64,000 bases of DNA. Source: Acidihalobacter ferrooxydans (GTDB lineage Bacteria; Pseudomonadota; Gammaproteobacteria; DSM-5130; Acidihalobacteraceae). Below the pieces are notes generated by a model, which was not told the origin of the DNA, did not search any database, and saw only the letters and a list, made by a program, of their open reading frames with translations. The translations under genes and the position numbers were made by a program. Positions 56,202 to 64,000 of the stretch are shown here, one piece after another. Positions within the stretch are counted from its first letter, which is position 1; the number at the start of each line of letters is the position of its first letter. Location of the stretch: contig NZ_CP019434.1 of NCBI RefSeq assembly GCF_001975725.1, forward strand, positions 744,001 through 808,000. Direction: 5' to 3'.

Positions 56202-57200
56202 ATGGATCACGTACGCGCATCCGGCGTTTCCGAACACCCCGCACACCGTCAATTGACTCTGGAGCCGGCCAGCGCCGAGCGCCTGGCCAGCCTGTGCGGT
56301 CAGTTCGACGAGCACCTGCGTCAGATCGAGCGGCGTTTCGGCGTCGAGATCAATAATCGCGGCGGGCATTTCAATCTGATCGGCGAGGCGGCTGCGCTGG
56401 ATGCGGCCGAGGCCGTGTTGCGGCGTTTGTACCATGTGGCCGGCGAGCAAACCATCACCCCCGCGCAGGTGCACCTGTTGATTCAGGAAGCCGGCGCCAA
56501 CGCGCTGCCGGAACCGGACGCGGAATCCGTGCAGCACGTCGAACTGCGCACGCGCCGCGGCGTGATTCGTGGCCGCGGGCCGCGCCAGATGCGCTATTTG
56601 CATCAGATTCAAACCCATGACCTTGCCTTTGGCATCGGCCCGGCCGGCACCGGCAAGACCTATCTGGCGGTCGCCAGCGCGGTTGACGCGCTGGAGCGCG
56701 AAGCGGTGCGCCGCCTGGTGTTGGTGCGCCCGGCGGTGGAGGCGGGCGAGCGGCTCGGTTTTCTGCCGGGCGATCTGGCGCAGAAAGTCGATCCCTATCT
56801 GCGGCCGATTTACGACGCGCTCTACGAAATGCTCGGTTTCGAACGGGTCGGCAAGCTGCTCGAGCGTAACGTGATCGAGGTCGCGCCGCTGGCCTATATG
56901 CGCGGGCGCACCTTGAACGACGCTTTCGTGATCCTCGACGAAGCGCAGAACACCACCGTCGAACAGATGAAAATGTTCCTGACCCGCATCGGCTTCGGTT
57001 CGACGGCGGTGGTGACCGGCGATGTGAGCCAGATCGACCTGCCGCACCACGTCACGTCCGGCCTGCGGCAGGTCAGCGAGGTGTTGCGCGACGTGGACGG
57101 CGTGAGTTTCACCTTTTTCAACGCGGCCGACGTGGTGCGCCATCCGCTGGTGCAGCGTATCGTTCGCGCATACGAGGCTTTCGACGCAGGCAGCGCATGA
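56202..57200 (+). CDS. phoL: PhoH-like ATPase (YbeZ/PhoL)
   Basis: A 332-residue ATPase of the PhoH family. An N-terminal KH-like region (about 20-90) precedes Walker A IGPAGTGKTYLAVA and Walker B FVILDEAQNTTVEQMKMFLTR. Family members are RNA helicase-like and co-operate with YbeY in rRNA processing or quality control. It begins immediately at the miaB stop and overlaps ybeY by four bases (ATGA), the conserved miaB-phoL-ybeY-corC-lnt order. Confidence 0.95.
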   Translation: MDHVRASGVSEHPAHRQLTLEPASAERLASLCGQFDEHLRQIERRFGVEINNRGGHFNLIGEAAALDAAEAVLRRLYHVAGEQTITPAQVHLLIQEAGANALPEPDAESVQHVELRTRRGVIRGRGPRQMRYLHQIQTHDLAFGIGPAGTGKTYLAVASAVDALEREAVRRLVLVRPAVEAGERLGFLPGDLAQKVDPYLRPIYDALYEMLGFERVGKLLERNVIEVAPLAYMRGRTLNDAFVILDEAQNTTVEQMKMFLTRIGFGSTAVVTGDVSQIDLPHHVTSGLRQVSEVLRDVDGVSFTFFNAADVVRHPLVQRIVRAYEAFDAGSA

Positions 57201-57628
57201 TCGAGGTGCAACGCGAGACCGCTGCGTGGACGCCGGACGATGCGTTATTGGCGCGCTGGACCTCGGCCGTGGTGGTCGATCCGGCGCAGGAAGTCGTACT
57301 GCGGTTTGTCGATGCCCGGGAGTCGCAGGCACTGAATCGCGATTACCGCGGAAAAGATAGCCCCACCAATGTGTTGTCGTTCACCTTCGAGTCGCCGCCG
57401 GGGATGGCGTTGCCGCTGCTCGGCGATCTGGTGATCTGCGCGGAGGTGGTCGAGCGCGAGGCGAGGGAACAACGCAAGACATGCGAGGCGCATTTCGCGC
57501 ACATCGTGATTCACGGCTTGCTGCATCTGCAAGGGCATGATCACGAGGCCGAGACAGACGCGCAACGCATGGAAGCGCTTGAAATCGAAATTCTACGCCG
57601 GTTAGGCTATGACAACCCTTATGCGTGA
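57197..57628 (+). CDS. ybeY: Endoribonuclease YbeY
   Basis: A single-strand endoribonuclease needed for 16S rRNA 3'-end maturation and ribosome quality control. The zinc-binding H3xH5xH motif is HGLLHLQGHDH (H106, H110, H116), and the conserved arginine-loop region is NRDYRGKDSPTNVLSF. The 143 residues are typical. Translation is coupled to phoL; corC follows 89 bp later. Confidence 0.96.
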   Translation: MIEVQRETAAWTPDDALLARWTSAVVVDPAQEVVLRFVDARESQALNRDYRGKDSPTNVLSFTFESPPGMALPLLGDLVICAEVVEREAREQRKTCEAHFAHIVIHGLLHLQGHDHEAETDAQRMEALEIEILRRLGYDNPYA

Positions 57629-57717
57629 AGGGTTGGAGAGGTGAGCCGCAGGCAGTGCCGATGAATTGCGAATCGGACCCGACTGCCTGCCGCTGACCGC
57701 CCCACATCAGGACATCA

Positions 57718-58602
57718 ATGGACGATCGACCGAGTACGCGCTCCAGTCAGCCGGGCTGGCTGGAGCGCATTAGCCGCGCCCTGCTGGGCGAACCTCAGGA
57801 CCGCGAAGAGCTCGTCGAGCTCTTGCGCAGCGCACACGAACGCCAGTTGCTCGATGTCGACGCTTTGGCCATGATCGAAGGCGTTTTCGAAGTGGCTGAT
57901 ATGCGCGCCCGCGATATCATGGTGCCGCGTGCGCAGATGGAAGTGATCAGCCGCGATGACGGTCTGGAGCAGATCCTGGAGTTTGTGCTCGCCACCGGTC
58001 ACTCCCGCTATCCCGTGGTCGGCGACAATCGCGATGCCGTGATCGGCGTCTTGCTCGCCAAGGATCTGCTGCGGTTCTGCTACGTCAGTGAAGAAAATTC
58101 GAGCTTCGATTTACAGGATTTTCTGCGCCCGCCGGTGTTCGTGCCGGAAAGTAAACGGCTCAACGTGTTGCTGAAAGACTTCCGCCGCACTCGCAATCAC
58201 ATGGCCATTGTTGCCAACGAGTATGGTGGCGTTGCCGGTCTAGTCACGATCGAGGACGTGCTCGAACAGATCGTCGGTGACATCGACGACGAGCACGACG
58301 AGCAGGACGATGCCAGCCAGATTCTCCCCCATGAAGATGGCCACTATACGGTGAAGGCATTGACCCCGATTGAGGATTTCAATGACTATTTCCACGCCCA
58401 GTACAGCGACGAGGAGTTCGATACGATCGGCGGTTTGTTGATCAATCGCATCGGCCGGGTGCCCAAGCGCGGCGAAAGCGTCAATCTGGATCGCTTTCGT
58501 TTTCGTGTGCTGCGTGCGGACACGCGCCGTGTTCATCTGCTTGAATTGCGCGTGGACTCTGAAGGCGGCGAGGTATCGAAAAAACCCCCTGAATCCGCCT
58601 GA
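57718..58602 (+). CDS. corC: CorC/YbeX CBS-domain transporter-associated protein
   Basis: A 294-residue soluble protein with two CBS domains (about 65-190; ARDIMVPRAQMEVI, GVAGLVTIEDVLEQIVGDIDDE) and a C-terminal CorC_HlyC domain (about 205-285; DTIGGLLINRIGRVPKRGE). It has been linked to CorA-dependent magnesium/cobalt efflux and, in recent work, to ribosome assembly. It lacks the DUF21 membrane domain. The conserved neighbour lnt follows, but a family B repeat of about 210 bp separates them here. Confidence 0.94.
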   Translation: MDDRPSTRSSQPGWLERISRALLGEPQDREELVELLRSAHERQLLDVDALAMIEGVFEVADMRARDIMVPRAQMEVISRDDGLEQILEFVLATGHSRYPVVGDNRDAVIGVLLAKDLLRFCYVSEENSSFDLQDFLRPPVFVPESKRLNVLLKDFRRTRNHMAIVANEYGGVAGLVTIEDVLEQIVGDIDDEHDEQDDASQILPHEDGHYTVKALTPIEDFNDYFHAQYSDEEFDTIGGLLINRIGRVPKRGESVNLDRFRFRVLRADTRRVHLLELRVDSEGGEVSKKPPESA

Positions 58603-58726
58603 TGCGGTGCTTGCGCCGCCGCTGCGTCCGGTAGCCGGGCACTGTTGCGCGGCCGTGTCGTTCCTCAACAAGGATCACCCCGCATCTGTTATTGAGCGCT
58701 GTGCATCGCTGATTCGTCATGCTCGG

Positions 58727-58940
58727 CTGATATCCTGGATGTTTTACAGCTACCACCGATTTCGCAGCCAATTGATTCCGCAGGGGAGTTGATTCCAGAA
58801 GGGGTATTTCCTCAGTCGACCGTTATTACCGATACGCCGTTCCTTCGGGAATTCCCTTGTGAACAGCCCCTTGTGAACAGCCCCTTGTGAATACCCGATC
58901 CGGGGCGATAGCGGCACTCGTTGTAAAACATCCGGGTTAT
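58727..58940 (+). repeat. Family B dispersed repeat, copy B6, with an internal 14-bp tandem triplication
   Basis: Left end ATATCCTGGATGTTTTACAG and right end TGTAAAACATCCGGGTTATG are inverted repeats, which defines the family termini. Blocks CCACCGATTTCGCAG, TTGATTCCAGAAGGGGTA, TCCTCAGTCGACCGTTATTA and CGCCGTTCCTTCGG follow. At 58853-58892 the unit CCCCTTGTGAACAG occurs about 2.8 times in tandem. It ends 11 bp before the lnt start. Confidence 0.85.
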
Positions 58941-58951
58941 GATTCGTTTTT

Positions 58952-60496
58952 ATGACTTTGACTTTTTCTGTTTCTGACGCGCTGCGTCGCCACCCCGTGC
59001 TGACCGATCTGTTGGCCCTGGCCGCCGGTATGCTCACCGTGGTCGCATTCGCGCCTTACAGCATTGCGCCACTGGCGTTGGTTGGTCCCGGGTTGCTGTT
59101 CCTGAGCTGGCTGAGTGCCACGAGCGCAAAGCGCATGGTGCTGCGCGGCTACCTGTTCGGGCTCGGTCTGTTCGGTTTCGGCGTCTCCTGGGTGTATCAC
59201 AGCCTGCGCTTGTTCGGCGAAGCGTTCGCGCCGCTCGCGTTGCCGGCGACGGCGGTATTCGTGGGCGTGCTGGCGCTTTATCCCGCAGTCATGGGCTGGG
59301 CGGCGAGTGCTTTTCGGACGCTGCCTCGGGGTTTGCGTCTGGTGCTGGCCTGGCCTGCGCTATGGGTGTTGTTCGAGTGGCTGCGCAGCACACTGTTCAC
59401 CGGTTTCCCGTGGCTGCTGCTGGGCGATTCCCAGGTTGGCTTCACACCGGGATGGCTGGCGCCGGTGACCGGCACCTACGGGGTCAGTTGGCTGTTGGCG
59501 ATGCTCGGTGGTCTGCTGGCCTGGGCGGCGGTGCAAAGCAGTCTGCCGCGGCGGTTGTTGACTGCGCTGCTGATTCCCGTGCTGTGGTACGCGCCGGGGT
59601 TGTTGCGGACCGTCCAGTGGACCGTGCCGGACGGCAAGCCAATGCGCGCGACGATGATTCAGGGCAACATCGCACAGGCGACCAAGTTCAGCCAGTCGAC
59701 CTACGACAAAACCCTGCGCCGCTACCTCGACATGACCCGCGCCCACTGGGACAGCCAGCTGATTGTCTGGCCGGAGACGGCTCTGCCGACCCTCTACCGC
59801 TACGTGGCCAAGGATTATCTGGCGCCGTTGGCCGCGGAAGCCGCACGCCACAACTCGACGGTGGTTGTGGGCCTGTTCCGCAAAAAAGGCCCGCATATTT
59901 ACGATGCCGCCGTCAGCATCGGCAAGAATGCCCCGGAATTCTATCTGAAGCATCATCTGGTGCCATTCGGTGAGTACATGCCTTTGCGCGGTCTGTTCGG
60001 CTGGCTGTACGCGCGGATGGATGTGCCGATGTCGAACCTCAGCGCGAGCCACGGCACGTATGTCATTCACGCCGCCGGCATCCCGGTCGGGGTGTCGATC
60101 TGCTATGAAATCGCCTTCGGTCGAGACGTTATCCGCGCATTACCGCAAGCCAAATTGCTCATCAACATGAGCAATGACGCCTGGTTTGGCGACTCGCTTG
60201 AGCCGAATCAGCAGTTGCAGATGGCGCGCATGCGCGCGCTGGAGACGGGGCGTTATATGCTGGTGGCGACCAATTCGGGAATTTCCGCCGCGGTTGCGCC
60301 CGACGGGCGCATTCTCGGGCTTGGCGGCTGGGACAAGACGATTGCGGTCACGGCCGAAGTTCGGCCAATGCGTGGGGCAACGCCTTACGTGCTTATGGGC
60401 AGCGAGCCGGTTCTATGGGGAATTGGCGGGGGGCTGTTTGTTTCTGGTTTGCTGGTGCTGCGCTATCGGCGCCGGCAGCGTCTCGAGGAGAGCTGA
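58952..60496 (+). CDS. lnt: Apolipoprotein N-acyltransferase
   Basis: An inner-membrane enzyme adding the third acyl chain to lipoproteins. The 514 residues have about seven N-terminal membrane segments, a periplasmic nitrilase-like catalytic domain (about 235-480) and a C-terminal helix. The catalytic triad positions are E275 (WPETALP), K333 (YLKHHLVPFGEY) and C384 (SICYEIAFG), equivalent to E. coli E267/K335/C387. The Shine-Dalgarno is not obvious; repeat B6 ends 11 bp upstream. The mannose-phosphate gene begins right after its stop. Confidence 0.95.
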   Translation: MTLTFSVSDALRRHPVLTDLLALAAGMLTVVAFAPYSIAPLALVGPGLLFLSWLSATSAKRMVLRGYLFGLGLFGFGVSWVYHSLRLFGEAFAPLALPATAVFVGVLALYPAVMGWAASAFRTLPRGLRLVLAWPALWVLFEWLRSTLFTGFPWLLLGDSQVGFTPGWLAPVTGTYGVSWLLAMLGGLLAWAAVQSSLPRRLLTALLIPVLWYAPGLLRTVQWTVPDGKPMRATMIQGNIAQATKFSQSTYDKTLRRYLDMTRAHWDSQLIVWPETALPTLYRYVAKDYLAPLAAEAARHNSTVVVGLFRKKGPHIYDAAVSIGKNAPEFYLKHHLVPFGEYMPLRGLFGWLYARMDVPMSNLSASHGTYVIHAAGIPVGVSICYEIAFGRDVIRALPQAKLLINMSNDAWFGDSLEPNQQLQMARMRALETGRYMLVATNSGISAAVAPDGRILGLGGWDKTIAVTAEVRPMRGATPYVLMGSEPVLWGIGGGLFVSGLLVLRYRRRQRLEES

Positions 60497-60497
60497 T

Positions 60498-61913
60498 ATG
60501 TCATCGCTTGTGCCGGTCATATTGTCCGGGGGGTCCGGAACCAGGCTCTGGCCGTTGTCACGGCACGCCTATCCCAAACAGTTCATTCCGCTGGTCGGCG
60601 AGCTGAGTCTGTTTCAGGCTACGGTGCAGCGGCTTGGCGGTCTGGCCGATGTGGGCGCGCCTTGCGTGGTCAGTAACGAAGAGCAGCGCTTTATGGTTGC
60701 CGAGCAGCTTCAGGCGCTGGGTGTGCGCGGGCGGATTATCCTCGAACCGGTCGGGCGCAACACCGCGCCGGCGATTGCGGCGGCCGCGCTGGACATTGCC
60801 GCAACCGATCCGCAGGCCGTGATGCTGGTGCTGCCGGCCGATCATCTGATTGCCGACGAAGCGGCGTTCCATACGGCGGTTGCCATCGGTGCGCAGGCGG
60901 CGCGGGAGGGGCGCCTGGTGACTTTCGGTGTGCTGCCCGATCGTCCCGAGACGGGCTACGGCTATATCGAGGCGGGCGTGGCCTATGGTTCGGGCGGCGC
61001 ATGCGAGGTGGCCCGGTTTGTGGAAAAGCCGGATCTGGCGACCGCTGAAACGTATCTCGCCGGAGGCCGTCACTGGTGGAACAGCGGCATGTTCATGTTT
61101 ACTGCCGAGCGCTATCTGGCGGCGTTGCAACACTATGCGCCGGCGATGCTCGAAGCGGTGCGTCTGGCCCACGGGCAGGCACGTGAAGATCTGGATTTCC
61201 TGCGCCTCGATACGGATGCGTTCGCGGCCTGCCCGGCGGATTCCATCGACTACGCAGTGATGGAGCGGGCGCAAGGCGACGCCGTGGCGATTCCGCTGGA
61301 CGCCGGCTGGAGCGACGTGGGTTCCTGGCATGCGTTGTGGGACGCCGGCCAGCGCGACGCTGCCGACAATCGGCTGGAGGGCGATGTCATCGCGGTGGAC
61401 TGTCACGGCACCTACGTGCACGCCGGTTCCCGCCTGGTCGCGGCACTGGGGTTGAACGACGTGGTGGTGGCGGAGACGGCGGATGCCGTGCTGGTCGCAT
61501 CCCGCGATCGCGTGCAGGACGTCAAGGCAGTGGTCGAACAAATCAAGCGCGAGAAGCGCGGTGAGTGGCAGGTGCACCGTCAGGTATTCCGGCCCTGGGG
61601 CAGTTACGAGGGGATCTCCCTCGGCGAACGCTTTCAGGTCAAGCGAATCGCGGTCAAGCCCGGCGCGAGCCTGTCGCTGCAGAAGCATTTTCACCGCGCC
61701 GAGCATTGGGTGGTGGTCCGGGGCACCGCGCGCGTCACACGCGGCGATGAGGTGTTCACGCTGGGCGAGAACGAATCGACCTACATACCGCTCGGCATCG
61801 TGCATCGGCTCGAAAATCCGGGGCGGATCCCGCTGGAAATCATCGAGGTGCAGTCCGGCGCATATCTGGGCGAGGACGATATCGTGCGGCTTGAGGACAA
61901 CTACGGGCGCTAG
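60498..61913 (+). CDS. algA: Mannose-1-phosphate guanylyltransferase / mannose-6-phosphate isomerase
   Basis: A bifunctional 471-residue enzyme for GDP-mannose supply to polysaccharide. The nucleotidyltransferase domain starts PVILSGGSGTRLWPLSRHAYPKQF and contains FVEKPD and GMFMF. The C-terminal type II PMI cupin domain (about 340-471) has RPWGSYEGISLGERFQVKRI and QKHFHRAEHWVVVRGTA, with zinc ligands in the H-x-H/E region. GAGGAGAGCTGAT precedes the ATG, one base after the lnt stop. Known names are AlgA, ManC and CpsB. The stop touches repeat C6. No capsule or alginate cluster is adjacent. Confidence 0.93.
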   Translation: MSSLVPVILSGGSGTRLWPLSRHAYPKQFIPLVGELSLFQATVQRLGGLADVGAPCVVSNEEQRFMVAEQLQALGVRGRIILEPVGRNTAPAIAAAALDIAATDPQAVMLVLPADHLIADEAAFHTAVAIGAQAAREGRLVTFGVLPDRPETGYGYIEAGVAYGSGGACEVARFVEKPDLATAETYLAGGRHWWNSGMFMFTAERYLAALQHYAPAMLEAVRLAHGQAREDLDFLRLDTDAFAACPADSIDYAVMERAQGDAVAIPLDAGWSDVGSWHALWDAGQRDAADNRLEGDVIAVDCHGTYVHAGSRLVAALGLNDVVVAETADAVLVASRDRVQDVKAVVEQIKREKRGEWQVHRQVFRPWGSYEGISLGERFQVKRIAVKPGASLSLQKHFHRAEHWVVVRGTARVTRGDEVFTLGENESTYIPLGIVHRLENPGRIPLEIIEVQSGAYLGEDDIVRLEDNYGR

Positions 61914-62012
61914 GCGCCTGTCGGACCAGGAGGATCGAAGCGAGGCGAGCGGGTTGTGGGTCCATTATCCCATCGCCGCAGCGGATTCTTTCCAGGTCCG
62001 ACAGGCTCCTAG
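61914..62012 (+). repeat. Family C palindromic repeat, short form, copy C6
   Basis: Bounded by GCGCCTGTCGGACCAGGAGG and CCAGGTCCGACAGGCTCCTA (99 bp). Inner arms GATCGAAGCGAGGCGAG and CCATCGCCGCAGCGGATTC match C2. It lies between the convergent algA and molybdopterin-oxidoreductase genes and begins at the algA stop, where it could act as a bidirectional terminator-like structure. Confidence 0.88.
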
Positions 62013-62031
62013 CCCCCGCGCGTGCGCGTCC

Positions 62032-63291
62032 TCAGGCCGGTTTTTCCCCATTGATCCAGGCGTTGTCGGGATAGCCCCAGCGTTCCCAGGTGCCGACCAC
62101 GCCTTTGTCGGCCACGATGATCCGATCCACCCACTTGACGGATTTGTAGCCATACATCGGCGGCACGATAAGCCTCAGCGGATAGCCGCCCTTGCGCGGC
62201 AAGGGCACGTCGTCGATCCGGTAGGCGAGCAAGACACCGGGGAGGCGCGCCTGATCGATGCTGAGCTGATCGACATAGACGCCGTCCGCAGAGTGGAAAA
62301 TCAGATGCGTGCCCGTGGCATGTGCGCCCGCCAGTTTAAGCAATGTCTCCGGTCGCACGCCGGTCCACACGACATTCGGCACGCTCCAGCCGGTGACGCA
62401 CTGAAAGGTGCGCTGTTCGCGCACCGCATCCATCGCTTCGAGTTGCGCCAGTGTCAGTTCCAGCGGATGGTCGACGAGCCCGTCGATGCGCAGTCTGAAC
62501 GCTGTCGGGTCGATATCGGGATAGCGATTGGTGTAGGTGTAATAGGCCGGGAAGAGCGGCGCGCGACTGGCGCCGTTCGCCGCAGCCGTTGCGTTCGCGC
62601 CGCCGGCACCCGGTGCAGCGTCAGCCAGTGATGCAGCACTCTCGCGCAGACGCATGCCGCCAAGCACGCTGAGCGTTCCGGCCGATAGCGCGCCGAGCCC
62701 CAGCGCGCCCCGCAATCCGGCGCGGCGGTTGTAGTCGAAGCGGGCATTGAGCGGATGTTGCCGTTGAAAGGAGAACAGCCGCATCAGAACATGCAGGGCA
62801 ATCCAGCCGAGCCAGATGTACGAGGCTACGCCATGTATGCCGAACGCGACCGCATCCCAACTGGCCGGGAACCGGCCCGGTAGCCACAGGGCGAAGCCGG
62901 TCAGCATGACCAATGCGGTGAGCAGACCGGTAATCAGCCAGTCGATGCGTCGGGCGGCGCGTGGCGGTTTGGCGAAGACGGCCAGCGCAGCGGCCAGCAG
63001 CAGCACTGAAAACGCGATGCCCAGCCAGACATGCACCGTTTCGATGGGGCGTAGCCAGGCAATCAGCGGGCCATGCCAGAGCGGATAGTACAGCGCTACG
63101 CCGGTCACCATCAGCACTGGGAATCCCAGAATGAAAAAGCCATGGACAAGTGCATAGGCGCGTGGCCAGCGCCCGTGGCGCAGTACCGTGCCCAGCGCCG
63201 GCCAGCGGCGCAGCAAGGGCCCGCGCGCAAACAGCAGCAGGCCGGCAGCGAGGATCGGGATCAGTGCGAAAAGCCAGATGGGTGAGGGCAT
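62032..63291 (-). CDS. Membrane cytochrome b fused to a sulfite-oxidase-type molybdopterin domain
   Basis: A 419-residue predicted oxidoreductase. Residues 1-175 are a four-to-five-helix cytochrome b561-like module with candidate haem histidines H50, H87, H153 and H167. Residues 188-212 (NRRAGLRGALGLGALSAG and onward) form another hydrophobic segment led by RR and resembling an internal twin-arginine signal. Residues about 245-419 form the molybdopterin domain with the Mo-ligand candidate C298 (TFQCVTGWSVPNVVW), PRKGGYPLRLIVP and GYKSVKWV. The fusion would put electrons between quinol and a periplasmic substrate in one chain, like a fused MsrQP or YedYZ. The substrate is unknown. Confidence 0.85.
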   Translation of the reverse strand: MPSPIWLFALIPILAAGLLLFARGPLLRRWPALGTVLRHGRWPRAYALVHGFFILGFPVLMVTGVALYYPLWHGPLIAWLRPIETVHVWLGIAFSVLLLAAALAVFAKPPRAARRIDWLITGLLTALVMLTGFALWLPGRFPASWDAVAFGIHGVASYIWLGWIALHVLMRLFSFQRQHPLNARFDYNRRAGLRGALGLGALSAGTLSVLGGMRLRESAASLADAAPGAGGANATAAANGASRAPLFPAYYTYTNRYPDIDPTAFRLRIDGLVDHPLELTLAQLEAMDAVREQRTFQCVTGWSVPNVVWTGVRPETLLKLAGAHATGTHLIFHSADGVYVDQLSIDQARLPGVLLAYRIDDVPLPRKGGYPLRLIVPPMYGYKSVKWVDRIIVADKGVVGTWERWGYPDNAWINGEKPA

Positions 63292-63498
63292 GGTTGCCTC
63301 CGGTCGTTAGGGTGCCAATGCATCGATGACAAGGCAAACGAGTCTGCCGGGAAAGGCCCGCGACACGACGCCGCACGGCGGCCATGCGCGCAGGTTCTGC
63401 CAACCTGATGCCGGGTCGGCAGGCTCAGCGTCCCGCAACGCGTTGCCTGCGCACATTTCATTTCTGTGTCGATTCATTTTGTTTCGATCCATTGTTGA

Positions 63499-63660
63499 GT
63501 TCAGATTATCCATTGGGAAAAGCGTTCTTGTTTGATCTTTGAATTCACAGTGTGCTTCTTCGCTCTGGCATGGCGCAACGATGCCGCTCGCTGAAGAAAA
63601 TTCCCTGTAAGTTCATTTGTCTGTGCAATCATTACCGTGTCTGACGGCGGATCCGGGTTG
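63499..63660 (+). repeat. Family A dispersed repeat, copy A11
   Basis: A near full-length copy: CAGATTATCCATTGGGAAAA, TTGTTTGATCTTTGAATTCA, TTCTTCGCTCTGGCATGGCG, CGATGCCGCTCGCTGAAGAA, TCTGTGCAATCATTACCGTG and GCGGATCCGGGTTGA. 63292-63498, upstream of the molybdopterin gene, should carry its promoter; no gene is seen there. Confidence 0.85.
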
Positions 63661-63792
63661 AAGTCCAATAGTGCTGCAAGCAGTTCTTGCTCCTGTACTC
63701 AGTCGTGCGTTGGGGGCATGTGCTTACGCCAAGGCCACACGAACGATCAATCCCCAACGCGTTGCCGCAAGCGTCACGGTCGGTCAGGCGTC

Positions 63793-63889
63793 AGCAGTCT
63801 GCCGGACTTGGAGCGGCGACGAATCGAGTGGGGGCCATGCGCTGGCTCAGCGTCGCAGTCGATTCTGCTCAGGCCCGACTGGCACCTGG
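63793..63889 (+). repeat. Family C palindromic repeat, short diverged form, copy C8
   Basis: Bounded by GTCTGCCGGACTTGGAGCGG and CTCAGGCCCGACTGGCACCT, with the right arm CAGCGTCGCAGTCGATTC. The last 110 bp of the window (63890-64000) show no feature I can support. Confidence 0.75.
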
Positions 63890-64000
63890 ACGGTGTTGAT
63901 CACCTTGGCGCCCTTGTCTGACCGGCCCGGCGCGGTTACCGATACGAGTGAGCGTTCTCATCCGCGCAGGGTTCACTGTTTGATTATTCGCGCCGCACGT

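Noticed and set aside
63890-64000. Possible gene entering from the right edge on the minus strand
   Set aside because: The most protein-like frame is closed by a TGA about 20 codons upstream of the candidate stretch, and part of it is repeat C8.

Overview
The window is a 64 kb piece of a gammaproteobacterial chromosome. The evidence is the conserved gene order thrS-infC-rpmI-rplT-pheS-pheT-ihfA-merR, rpsO-pnp, miaB-phoL-ybeY-corC-lnt and prkA-yeaH-spoVR, plus Fe-type SodB, DksA and GluQ. The genus cannot be fixed from sequence alone. Coding sequence is GC-rich. Most longer intergenic spaces are filled by short dispersed repeats.

Layout. 0-4 kb (minus): start of a molybdate/tungstate-type binding protein, a short ModE-like regulator, argF, argD and sodB. 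4.8-10 kb: an amidotransferase of the N-acetylglutaminylglutamine (AsnO) type, a Tat-exported cell-wall amidase, an MFS exporter with a striking leader hairpin, and a LysR regulator. 10.7-23.3 kb (plus): uvrB, tRNA-Val and the translation operons (thrS, infC with a non-canonical AUC start, L35, L20, pheST, ihfA, a MerR regulator), then rpsO-pnp. 23.7-26.7 kb: a DMT transporter, Ada and a 2OG oxygenase, a DNA-alkylation cassette bracketed by tandem repeats and an IS-end remnant. 26.8-35.8 kb (mostly minus): yheT, acs, gluQ-dksA, a CbbY-type HAD phosphatase (plus), a DUF1537 kinase and argE. 36.2-41 kb: a GNAT/C39-like protease plus RLAN/ATP-grasp ligase pair, a flavoprotein reductase, a VIT iron transporter and a PchB-like chorismate enzyme. 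41.4-42.7 kb: an intact-looking IS3-family element. 43-49.4 kb: galE, a Cache-like membrane protein, a PLD protein, a DUF815 ATPase, an Smr protein, the acetate transporter satP and a DUF2892 protein. 49.4-54.1 kb (minus): the prkA-yeaH-spoVR stress operon. 54.9-63.3 kb: miaB-phoL-ybeY-corC, lnt-algA, and a cytochrome b/molybdopterin fusion oxidoreductase.

Functional links. Arginine synthesis is represented by argD, argF and argE at two sites. Acetate use has acs and satP. Molybdenum use has the SBP/ModE pair at one end and a molybdopterin enzyme at the other. The AsnO-like enzyme and the RLAN/GNAT/C39 pair are both candidates for making small non-ribosomal peptides, for example osmolyte dipeptides, but they are 31 kb apart.

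The most unusual feature is the repeat load. I find three families. A is about 100-170 bp with ends like AACCCGGATNATCCAT and a palindromic core. B is about 130-210 bp with ends like AACCCGGATGTTTTAC. C is an imperfect palindrome of about 100 bp, or about 165 bp with a central insert, bounded by CCTGTCGGACTTGGA. Together there are more than 20 copies or fragments. Many abut stop codons, and some form the 5' leader of the next gene. No transposase for them is visible here.
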